Part shown: one piece after another, positions 1-7,048 of the stretch
Layout: each line of letters starts with the position of its first letter
How positions within the stretch are numbered: position 1 is the stretch's first letter
NCBI GenBank assembly: GCA_004376435.1
Contig: SOJS01000051.1
Location: forward strand, 1 to 21,068
From: Dehalococcoidia bacterium
GTDB lineage: Bacteria > Chloroflexota > Dehalococcoidia > Dehalococcoidales > JAUVZE01
Reading direction: 5' to 3'
DNA: 21,068 nucleotides
Notes under the pieces: model-generated
The model's database searches: none
What the model was told of the DNA's origin: nothing
Seen by the model: the letters and a program-made list of their open reading frames with translations, nothing else
Position numbers and translations under genes: made by a program

Positions 1-297
1 GTTGAGGTCATACTCGCTGGGGCTGGGGCAGCCGCCCATCTGCCCGGGGTTCTGGCAAGCTGGACTACCCTGCCCGTCATTGGCGTGCCGCTGGCGACCA
101 GTGAACTGGGGGGTACCGATGCCCTCTACTCCATAGTCCAGATGCCAGCCGGGATACCAGTAGCCACGGTAGCGGTCGGCACCGCCGGGGCGAAGAATGC
201 CGCCTATCTTGCTGCCGAAATCCTGAGCCTAAAGCATGAAGAGATAGGGAAAGCTTACGCCGCATATAGAAGCAGTTTGCAAGGAGATAGTAAATGA
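1..297 (+). CDS. purE: PurE, N5-CAIR mutase (3' part of the gene)
   Basis: This is the C-terminal 98 codons of the catalytic subunit of 5-(carboxyamino)imidazole ribonucleotide mutase, which converts N5-CAIR to CAIR in de novo purine synthesis. The frame is open from base 1, so the start lies upstream of the window. Visible class I PurE signatures are the AGAGAAAHLPG segment, the LPVIGVPL segment and the SIVQMPAGIPVATVAVG segment, which line the nucleotide-binding site in this family. The tail ends in a lysine-rich helix, as is normal. The stop TGA overlaps the purB start as ATGA, so the two are translationally coupled. The purE-purB-purC order supports the call. Only the length and start are unknown. 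Confidence 0.93.
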   Translation, partial: VEVILAGAGAAAHLPGVLASWTTLPVIGVPLATSELGGTDALYSIVQMPAGIPVATVAVGTAGAKNAAYLAAEILSLKHEEIGKAYAAYRSSLQGDSK

Positions 298-1643
298 TTG
301 AGCGCTACTCCCGACCGGAAATGAAAAGGGTCTGGTCAGACGAAAGTAAGTTTGCCAAGTGGCTTGAGGTGGAGATGGCAGTCTGTGACGCCTGGGTAAA
401 ACTGGGCGTTATTCCCGCCGAAGCCATGCCCAAGATAAAGCTCGCCCGGCTTAATTTGAAACGCATGGCTGAGATCTTAAAGGAAACTCACCACGATATG
501 ACCGCCTTCCTCAACTCAGTAGCCGAGAGTCTGGGGGAGGAATCGCGCTTTATCCACCTCGGTCTCACCTCCTCTGATATCATTGATACCGCCCTCAGCC
601 TGCAGCTAATTGAGGCTACTGAATTACTAACTCAGGATACAAAAGAGCTCATTTCAGTATTAGCCAGAAAGGCAATAAAACATAAATATACAGTGATGAT
701 GGGGCGCACCCACGGTATTCACGCCGAACCGATTTCCTTCGGTTTCAAACTGGCGCTATGGATTGGAGAGATGAGGCGCAACCTGCAGAGGCTGGCAGAA
801 GCCAAAAAGGTAATCGCTGTCGGCAAGATTTCAGGGGCCGTCGGCACCTATGCCACAGTGCCTCCCGAGGTTGAGGAAAGAGCCTGCGCCAAACTGAAGC
901 TTACCCCAGCCCCGGTGTCAAGCCAGATTGTGCAACGTGACCGCCATGCCCAGTTCGTGACCACTCTAGCTATAATCGCCAGCTCACTTGAGAAATTTGC
1001 CACCGAGATCAGGGCACTGCAGAAGACAGAGACGCGAGAGGTTGAGGAGCCATTTGGAGCCGGTCAGACAGGCTCTTCAGCCATGCCCCACAAACGGAAC
1101 CCGGAGCTCTGTGAGCGAATCTGCGGTCTCGCCCGACTGGTGCGCGGCTATGCCCTCACCTCAATGGAGAATATCGCCCTGTGGCATGAGCGCGATATCA
1201 GCCACTCCTCCACCGAGCGCATTACCCTGCCCGGCTCCTGCCTGCTAGTGGACTACTGCCTTGCCCTCTTCACCTCGGTAATGAGCGGCTTGCAAATTTA
1301 CCCCAAGCGGATGAAGCAGAACCTAGAGCTTACTAAAGGCTTAATCTTCTCCCAGCGGGTAATGCTGGCTCTGGTTGACAAAGGGCTGAGCCGACAAAAA
1401 GCCTATGAACTGGTGCAGCGCAATGCCATGAAGTCGTGGAAGGGGAACAGGAACTTCCTTACCCAGCTCAAGGCTGACCCCGAGGTTACCGCCGCCCTGC
1501 CGCCAGCCGAGCTTGAGCCGCTTTTTGACTATCAGTACTACCTGCGGCATATAGATGACATCTTTAAGAGACTGGGTTTAACTGAGTCGCAGTGGAAGGG
1601 CAGCATAGATAAGTCCGACGAGCTGGCGCCGAGGTCAATCTAA
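294..1643 (+). CDS. purB: Adenylosuccinate lyase
   Basis: PurB catalyses two beta-eliminations that release fumarate: SAICAR to AICAR, and adenylosuccinate to AMP. The 449-residue length is normal for the family. The fumarase/aspartase superfamily signature SSAMPHKRNP lies at residues 261-270 and holds the mobile catalytic serine loop. The GRTHG motif at 137-141 carries the second catalytic histidine region, and TSSDIIDTA at 92-100 is the third conserved segment. The ATG lies inside the purE stop (4-base overlap) and has an AAGGAG ribosome-binding site at 281-286. It is followed after 12 bases by purC, in which it makes the substrate's downstream step, so the three genes form one purine operon. 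Confidence 0.97.
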   Translation: MIERYSRPEMKRVWSDESKFAKWLEVEMAVCDAWVKLGVIPAEAMPKIKLARLNLKRMAEILKETHHDMTAFLNSVAESLGEESRFIHLGLTSSDIIDTALSLQLIEATELLTQDTKELISVLARKAIKHKYTVMMGRTHGIHAEPISFGFKLALWIGEMRRNLQRLAEAKKVIAVGKISGAVGTYATVPPEVEERACAKLKLTPAPVSSQIVQRDRHAQFVTTLAIIASSLEKFATEIRALQKTETREVEEPFGAGQTGSSAMPHKRNPELCERICGLARLVRGYALTSMENIALWHERDISHSSTERITLPGSCLLVDYCLALFTSVMSGLQIYPKRMKQNLELTKGLIFSQRVMLALVDKGLSRQKAYELVQRNAMKSWKGNRNFLTQLKADPEVTAALPPAELEPLFDYQYYLRHIDDIFKRLGLTESQWKGSIDKSDELAPRSI

Positions 1644-1655
1644 CTTAAGGTAATT

Positions 1656-2549
1656 ATGGGCGATAATTCAGTTTTACTAAAGACAGAACTGCCCCTGCCC
1701 CTGTTCTTTCGGGGCAAGGTGAGAGATAGCTATGACCTGGGTAACATACTGCTCATTGTCGCCACCGACCGCATCTCTGCCTTTGATGTTGTCCTGCCCG
1801 TCGGCATTCCTGATAAGGGCTCGGTGCTCAACCAGCTGTCTGTTTTCTGGTTTAACCAGACCAAAAATCTGGTGCCCAATCATCTGATAGAGGCTGTCAG
1901 TGATGCCAGTTGCCTTGACAGCTACCTTCCCGTCGACAGCCATTTTGCCTGCCCGTCTTATTTAGCCGGCCGGTCTATGATTGTCAAAAAGGTAGAGCGC
2001 ATTATGGTGGAATGTGTAGTACGCGGCTACCTCTCCGGCTCTGCCTGGGCAGAATACCAGAAAAAGGGCACTGTCTGCGGTATTTCCCTGCCTCAAGGCT
2101 TGTTAGAAAGCCAGCAATTGCCCCAGCCACTATTTACCCCGACCACCAAGGCAGAAAGCGGCCATGACCTGCCACTGACTGTGGCTGAACTAAAAAAGCT
2201 GGTTGGCAAAACTCTGGCGGAAAAATTGCAGGAAAAAAGCCTGGCTATCTATCACCATGCTCAGCAGTATGCCCAAACCAGAGGTATCATCATCGCCGAT
2301 ACCAAATTTGAGTTCGGGCTGGATGGAGACAGAATCATCCTCATTGATGAGCTACTGACCCCGGACTCATCCCGTTTCTGGGATGCCAAGTTATACCAAG
2401 TCGGGCAGTCCCAGCCCAGCTATGACAAGCAGCCCGTCCGTGACTGGCTTATTAAGTCAGGGTGGAACAAGGAGCCCCCGCCCCCACCCTGCCCCCGGAG
2501 GTTATTGCCGCCACCACCAAGAGATACCGGCAGGCTTACCAGAGGCTGA
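1656..2549 (+). CDS. purC: SAICAR synthetase, frameshifted near its C-terminus
   Basis: PurC joins aspartate to CAIR using ATP to give SAICAR. Conserved segments are GKVRDSYDLG near residue 20, ATDRISAFDVVLP near 36-48, VVRGYLSGSAW, TPTTKAESGHD, and LIDELLTPDSSRFWDA. The open frame stops at 2549 after an abnormal Pro/Arg-rich tail. From 2489 the -1 frame encodes the expected family ending (LPPEVIAATTKRYRQAYQRL, then TGESLE) and stops with TAA at 2567-2569. One missing base in the C-rich tract at 2474-2498 would restore a protein of about 304 residues. The cause may be an assembly or sequencing indel, a real mutation that affects only the last helix, or less likely programmed frameshifting. 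The ATG follows a TAAGG site. In the restored form the gene end overlaps the convergent hisB by 9 bases. Confidence 0.92.
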   Translation: MGDNSVLLKTELPLPLFFRGKVRDSYDLGNILLIVATDRISAFDVVLPVGIPDKGSVLNQLSVFWFNQTKNLVPNHLIEAVSDASCLDSYLPVDSHFACPSYLAGRSMIVKKVERIMVECVVRGYLSGSAWAEYQKKGTVCGISLPQGLLESQQLPQPLFTPTTKAESGHDLPLTVAELKKLVGKTLAEKLQEKSLAIYHHAQQYAQTRGIIIADTKFEFGLDGDRIILIDELLTPDSSRFWDAKLYQVGQSQPSYDKQPVRDWLIKSGWNKEPPPPPCPRRLLPPPPRDTGRLTRG

Positions 2550-2560
2550 CAGGAGAAAGC

Positions 2561-3145
2561 CTAGAGTAATTCCTTGGTGCTGGGCAGTTCACCAGAAATA
2601 CGCTCGTCAATTCTGGTGGCGGCGCCCAGAGCCCTACCCAGAGCCTTAAAAAGGGCTTCCACCTTGTGGTGGTCATTAGTGCCGTAGGCAATCTTGGCAT
2701 GGAGGTTAAGTCTACCTTCAATGGCGAAGGACTCAAGGAAGTGACGGATAAGGTCGCTAGGCAGTCCGGCCACATCCTTACCGCTAAAAGGGAGCTCAAG
2801 CACAGTATACCCCCGACCGCTGATGTCCACCGCCACCATGGCTAAAGCATCGTCCATAGGCACGGCGGCATCAGCCATGCGGATAATGCCCCGCTTCTCC
2901 CCCAAGGCTTGGCCAAAGGCTTTACCTAAACAGATAGCCACATCCTCCACCAGATGATGCTGGTCATTGCCAGCAGCTGAAATCTTTATGTCAAATACAC
3001 CATGTTGCGCCAGCTGCGCCAGCAGATGGTCAAGCATGCCGAGCCCGGTATTTATCTGCCACTGACCACTGCCGTCAAGATTAAGCTCCAGATTGATGTT
3101 TGTCTCCCTGGTCTTGCGTTTGACAACTGACTGCCGATTAGACAT
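2561..3145 (-). CDS. hisB: Imidazoleglycerol-phosphate dehydratase
   Basis: HisB dehydrates imidazole glycerol phosphate to imidazole acetol phosphate, the sixth step of histidine synthesis. This is the monofunctional form: at 194 residues it has no N-terminal phosphatase domain. The metal-binding repeats are visible as LDHLLAQLAQHG at residues 39-50, HHLVEDVAICLG at 63-74 and, in the second half, NDHHKVEALFKALGRAL. The two-manganese site of this family is built from these His and Glu residues. The start ATG lies 8 bases inside the end of hisC with a GAGGAG site just upstream, so it is translationally coupled. It is the last gene of the his transcript, and its stop faces the end of purC. Confidence 0.96.
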   Translation of the reverse strand: MSNRQSVVKRKTRETNINLELNLDGSGQWQINTGLGMLDHLLAQLAQHGVFDIKISAAGNDQHHLVEDVAICLGKAFGQALGEKRGIIRMADAAVPMDDALAMVAVDISGRGYTVLELPFSGKDVAGLPSDLIRHFLESFAIEGRLNLHAKIAYGTNDHHKVEALFKALGRALGAATRIDERISGELPSTKELL

Positions 3146-4250
3146 TTATCTCCTCCCCTATTTCCTGAAGTGCCCTAATCAGGGCATCACTATCCTCCGG
3201 CTTGCCGACACTGATGCGAACTGAGTCTCTCAAAAGCGGCTGGCTAAAGTAACGAACCACTATCCCCCTGTCCTGAAGCCGACGCTGAAGTTCATCCGCC
3301 CTGCCATTTGAGATTTTGCAGAAAATAAAGTTAGCCCGTGACGGGAAGGGCTTTAGCCAGTCAAACCTTTTCAGCTCCCTAAAGAGCCTCTCCCTCTCAT
3401 CAACTATTGCCCTCACCCTGCCCCGCAGATAGTCAATATCCTGAAGCGATTCCCTAACCGCCACCAGCGCCGCCACACTGACATTATAGGGCACTTTTAT
3501 CGCCAGCAGGTATTTGGCCAACTTGGGCGGGAAAATACCATAGCCGAGCCTCAAACCAGCCAGCCCCGCCCACTTGCTGAAGGTTCTCAGCACCATCAAA
3601 TTCGGATACTGGTCAACAAGCGGCACCACTGTCTCGCCGCTGAACTCGTAGTAGGCTTCGTCAACCACCAGCGGCCGACCGGTTTCAGCTATCTCTATTA
3701 TCGCCTTCTGGGGAGTTATATTCCCCGTCGGGCTGTTAGGGTTAGCCAGAAATATCAGCTTGGTTCTCTTATTGATGGCTGCCCTGACCGCCCTGGCGCT
3801 GACGGCAAAATCTTCGTCCCTGGCGACCTCAACCAGTGTGCCGCCCTGCGCCTGGGTGCTGAAACGAAACATATCAAAGGTGGGAACCAGGTTTATCACC
3901 TCATCGCCAGAGTCAACAAACAGGCGGCTGATGAGGTCTATCAGCTGATTACTGCCACTGCCGGCCACAATACGCTCAGCAGAGACACCGGCATATCCCG
4001 CCAATAACTCCTTGAGCTCAGCCTGCCCCAGGTCAGGATAGACATTCAGCGATGGGCAGGAGGCTAAAGCCGGCCCTACCCTTGGCGAACAGCCGTAGGG
4101 GTTCTCATTAGCATCCAGCTTGATAATGCCCTCTGGAGGCATATCAACCGCCAGTTTTTCCAGAGACTTGCCGCCAACATAGCCAACAAAGCCAGCCAGT
4201 TCAGGGCGTATTAATTTCTCTATCCCGTCTCCACAGTCTGAAGCATTCAC
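3138..4250 (-). CDS. hisC: Histidinol-phosphate aminotransferase
   Basis: HisC is a PLP enzyme of aminotransferase fold type I that transfers an amino group from glutamate to imidazole acetol phosphate. Family marks are KLDANENPYG at residues 44-53, GSGSNQLIDLI near 97-107, LANPNSPTGN at 168-177, VVDEAYYEF at 195-203 and the Schiff-base lysine in TFSKWAGLAGLRLGYG (Lys226). The VRISVG segment near the C-terminus carries the phosphate- and carboxylate-binding arginine. The start used is GTG with a GGGGTGAG-like site. Unlike the other his genes, it is separated from its upstream neighbour hisD by 73 bases, and that gap holds a promoter-like sequence. Confidence 0.95.
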   Translation of the reverse strand: MNASDCGDGIEKLIRPELAGFVGYVGGKSLEKLAVDMPPEGIIKLDANENPYGCSPRVGPALASCPSLNVYPDLGQAELKELLAGYAGVSAERIVAGSGSNQLIDLISRLFVDSGDEVINLVPTFDMFRFSTQAQGGTLVEVARDEDFAVSARAVRAAINKRTKLIFLANPNSPTGNITPQKAIIEIAETGRPLVVDEAYYEFSGETVVPLVDQYPNLMVLRTFSKWAGLAGLRLGYGIFPPKLAKYLLAIKVPYNVSVAALVAVRESLQDIDYLRGRVRAIVDERERLFRELKRFDWLKPFPSRANFIFCKISNGRADELQRRLQDRGIVVRYFSQPLLRDSVRISVGKPEDSDALIRALQEIGEEINV

Positions 4251-4281
4251 CGCTCACCCCAAAATAAAATTAATCTGGCAG

Positions 4282-4311
4282 ATTCTAGCACCAATTCACT
4301 GCCTATCTCAA
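4282..4311 (-). promoter_or_regulatory. Putative internal promoter for hisC-hisB
   Basis: On the minus strand, TTGAGA (4311-4306) is followed after 18 bases by TAGAAT (4287-4282), five of six matches to each sigma70 hexamer. Transcription would begin about 25 bases before the hisC GTG. The stretch at 4282-4297 nearly repeats the -10 region of the hisZ promoter. A 6-bp inverted repeat (CTGCCT/AGGCAG, 4299-4304 and 4313-4318) spans the -35 hexamer. No experimental support is available. Confidence 0.5.
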
Positions 4312-4323
4312 AAGGCAGGTTAT

Positions 4324-5652
4324 TTATTGGTCTGCCTTCAGCCGTTCCTCCACCGCCCGAGCATGAGCCTCAAGCCTCTCAGCCCGGGCAATGACTGATG
4401 CTGCTTGAGCCAACTCCTTTAGGTCAGCTTTAGCCACCGTCGCCAGGTTGATAAACTTAACAAAATCAGTTATGTTAAGCGGCGAGCTGAAGCGGGCAGT
4501 GCCCCCGGTGGGCAGGACATGGCTTGGCCCAACCACATAATCACTGAGCACTACCGTCGAGTTTCGGCCGATACAGACACAGCCAGCATTATTTACCTTA
4601 TCAAGGTAACTATCTGCCTTGTCCACCATCAGGCAGAGGTGCTCCGGAGCATAAAGGTTAGCCAGCTCTATCGCCTCATTGATATTGGTAACTACCGCTA
4701 TCAGCCCCTTATTTTCCAGTGACTCGGCGGCGATAGCTTTACGGGGCAGACTGGTAAGCTGCTCCTCAATTTCGCGGTTGACCTCGTCAGCCAGTTGGCG
4801 TGAGGTGGTTATTAAAATGGCTGAAGCCAACGGGTCATGCTCCGCCTGGGCTAAAAGGTCCAGAGCGCAGTATCTGGGGTTAGCCGCCTCATCAGCGATA
4901 ACCACCACCTCACTCGGTCCCGGTAAACTATCAATATCAACTACCCCATAGACCAGCCTCTTAGCCATGACAACAAAGACATTACCCGGCCCACAAATCT
5001 TGTTCACTCTGGGAACAGTCTCGGTGCCATAGGCAAGAGCAGCGACTGCCTGGGCACCACCAACACTGAAAATACGGTCAACCCCGGCAATATCGGCGGC
5101 AACCAGCGTCGGCGGAGGAGCTACTCCGTTTACTGCCGGCGGTGTCGTCAGAATAATCTCCTTAACACCAGCCACCCTGGCCGGGATAACCGTCATCAAT
5201 ACTGTTGACGGATAAGAGGCGGTACCACCAGGAACATAGACACCAACCCGCTCCAGAGGACGTATTAGCTCACCCAGGTCAGTTTTATTTACCTTACCCA
5301 AAATACGACTTTTCTGCTTGCGGTGAAAGGAACTTATCCGCTCCGCCGCCAGTTTTAGCGCTGAGATAAGCGCCTTGTCCGCCCTCCGGTAGGCGCTCTC
5401 TATCTGCTCCCGGCTTACCTCCAGCGAAGCAAGCCTCACCCCGTCAATCCTGGCTGTATATTCAAAAAGGGCGGCATCCCCCCGGCGGCGCACCTCACTA
5501 ATAATCTGCCTCACTGCCAATTCAGGGTTAATCTCGGCACCAAATATCTCGTTTAGCTTCTGTTTTACCGCCGGTGAGACAGAATAAAAATCAGCCAGGG
5601 GTTGCCTTGAAAGCGCCGACTTTGCCGACGGAAAACCCTCAATAATCCTCAC
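4324..5652 (-). CDS. hisD: Histidinol dehydrogenase
   Basis: HisD carries out the last two steps of histidine synthesis, oxidising L-histidinol to histidinal and then to histidine with two NAD+. Family marks include PGGTASYPSTVLM, the NAD and substrate loop SVGGAQAVAALAYGT, the KICGPGN segment, LPGPSEVVVIADE, the zinc ligands in LAQAEHD, APEHL, and VGPSHVLPTGGTARF. I start it at the GTG at 5652, one base after the hisG stop, because a GGGAGG site formed by the end of hisG lies at 5663-5658. An in-frame TTG at 5667 would add five residues but has no good ribosome-binding site. The gene gives about 442 residues, normal for HisD, and is tightly coupled to hisG. Confidence 0.95.
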   Translation of the reverse strand: MRIIEGFPSAKSALSRQPLADFYSVSPAVKQKLNEIFGAEINPELAVRQIISEVRRRGDAALFEYTARIDGVRLASLEVSREQIESAYRRADKALISALKLAAERISSFHRKQKSRILGKVNKTDLGELIRPLERVGVYVPGGTASYPSTVLMTVIPARVAGVKEIILTTPPAVNGVAPPPTLVAADIAGVDRIFSVGGAQAVAALAYGTETVPRVNKICGPGNVFVVMAKRLVYGVVDIDSLPGPSEVVVIADEAANPRYCALDLLAQAEHDPLASAILITTSRQLADEVNREIEEQLTSLPRKAIAAESLENKGLIAVVTNINEAIELANLYAPEHLCLMVDKADSYLDKVNNAGCVCIGRNSTVVLSDYVVGPSHVLPTGGTARFSSPLNITDFVKFINLATVAKADLKELAQAASVIARAERLEAHARAVEERLKADQ

Positions 5653-5653
5653 T

Positions 5654-7048
5654 TCAGCCTCCCTCAACCACAGCTTTAAGAGCGGTAATGATAGACTCTA
5701 TCCGCTTACCCTTACCTTTGACGCAGTGAGCACTGCCGATAAGGCAGGCAGTTGACTCAAAAAGTTTATCAACAATCTTAAGGTTATGGCGGGCTATAGT
5801 TCGCCCTGTCTGGGTGTTCTCAATAAGCAAGTCAGCATCCTCAGGCACAAAAGCCTCACTGGCTCCCCAGGTAGGAATCACCCGGTACGGTCCCAGGTGA
5901 TTATCCCGGGCATACTTATCAGCTATATTAACATATTCTGAAGCCACCCGAAATGGCACATCACTCTCATAGCTAAATTGCCTCAAGCCATCAACGTCAG
6001 CCACAGCTAAATCTTTACTGACTACGGCGACTATCTTGACCTTACCCAGCTTGAGGTCTAAAAGCTCTTTCACCGGGCTTGATGGAAACTGATAGCGGTG
6101 CTCCCGAAGCCAGTCCCGACCGGTAACTGCCAGGTCAAAGTTCCCGTTAGCCACCTGCAGGGGCATATCCTGGGGTCTGATTATTTTGATTTTAACCCCG
6201 TCCAGATTAGTTGTCGGTCGGCGATTTACTAAATTATCGTTAACTTGAATATTAGCCCGGCTGAGCAGGCTAAGAGTCGGCGATTGCTGATGGCCATCAG
6301 GCAGAGCCAACCAGACAGTGTCGTCACCAGCCTCTGCTAGGGTATCCCCACCCACCTCCACCACCTCTACCGACGGAGCTGTCTTCTCGGTAGCCAGCAG
6401 TCCATCATCAATAGAAGCCACCACCCCAGCCAGGTCTTTACCTGCCTGGCTGGCGGCATTAGCTATCAGGAAAGCGCCGCCTTCAAGGACCTTGCTTACC
6501 TTAACCAGCCCGTAGCTGGAAAGCTCCTCCCCTGTTTTCACCGGGATTAGTGCCAGGTCAGCGCTCTCTGGCGGATAGACCTCGGCCGCTCCCCACAGGG
6601 GGAAGACGCTAAACCGCCGCCAGCGGGACTTCAGGGCAAAGGACTCAGCCAGATTGGGATACTCACTGGCAATACGGATAATGCCCGACTTCAACCCCAA
6701 CTCCCTCACCGTGGCTGCCCCAGATAAGCGGCTGGCAGTAATATACAGAGCAGCCTGGCCGTAGCTCAGGTCCTTTACCTTGACCACGGCACTGGTCGGG
6801 TATTTAGCCAAAAGCTCCTCAACCCAGTCCAGCCCGCAAATCCCCAAATCATAGTTGCCCACCGCCACCTGAATTGGGATATCCCTCTCATGAAAAACCC
6901 TGGCCAGGAGATTGGGAAATCGGCGGCATTTGAGATGGTAAAAACGCACCTGCTTACTGTAGCCGCTGAGCCCAAAGTCAGCCCGGCGGAGCAGGGCGGA
7001 TGTTTCATCCAGAAGACGCCCTTTAGGCAGGGCTAGTTTTACTGCCAC
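5654..7048 (-). CDS. hisG: ATP phosphoribosyltransferase, tandem double-domain HisG
   Basis: HisG condenses ATP and PRPP in the first, committed step of histidine synthesis. The short form that works with HisZ is usually near 210 residues and the long form near 290. This protein has 464 residues because it holds two HisG catalytic domains in tandem, about 2-215 and 243-464, joined by a variable linker. Parallel blocks are LALPKGRL (5-12) with LALPDGHQ (247-254), IPIQVAVGNYDLG (57-69) with MPLQVANGNFDLA (295-307), IASEYPNLAE (126-135) with VASEYVNIAD (368-377), and FPLWGAAE (149-156) with IPTWGASE (391-398). The first copy keeps the canonical N-terminal KGR but has VKTGEEL where the PRPP loop should be. 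The second has the canonical TQTGRTI loop and RPQDMP but has lost KGR. No ACT-like regulatory domain is visible. The GTG start has a GGGGGAGG site and overlaps hisZ by 26 bases. Confidence 0.9.
   Translation of the reverse strand: MAVKLALPKGRLLDETSALLRRADFGLSGYSKQVRFYHLKCRRFPNLLARVFHERDIPIQVAVGNYDLGICGLDWVEELLAKYPTSAVVKVKDLSYGQAALYITASRLSGAATVRELGLKSGIIRIASEYPNLAESFALKSRWRRFSVFPLWGAAEVYPPESADLALIPVKTGEELSSYGLVKVSKVLEGGAFLIANAASQAGKDLAGVVASIDDGLLATEKTAPSVEVVEVGGDTLAEAGDDTVWLALPDGHQQSPTLSLLSRANIQVNDNLVNRRPTTNLDGVKIKIIRPQDMPLQVANGNFDLAVTGRDWLREHRYQFPSSPVKELLDLKLGKVKIVAVVSKDLAVADVDGLRQFSYESDVPFRVASEYVNIADKYARDNHLGPYRVIPTWGASEAFVPEDADLLIENTQTGRTIARHNLKIVDKLFESTACLIGSAHCVKGKGKRIESIITALKAVVEGG

Noticed and set aside
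988..1248. Overlapping open frame inside purB
   Set aside because: It is an alternative reading of a strongly conserved purB region and has no ribosome-binding site or recognisable domain. Other same-region frames inside known genes were left out for the same reason.
2383..2649. Open frame spanning the purC end as the missing purC C-terminus
   Set aside because: It is in a different frame from the one encoding the conserved PurC tail and shows no homology that I recognise.
4299..4318. Hairpin between hisD and hisC as a terminator or attenuator
   Set aside because: The stem is only 6 bp with an 8-base loop, has no T run and no His-codon leader peptide; it more likely just overlaps the promoter.
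5650..5667. TTG start at 5667 for hisD
   Set aside because: It lacks a ribosome-binding site and overlaps hisG; GTG at 5652 has GGGAGG at proper spacing and sits one base after the hisG stop.
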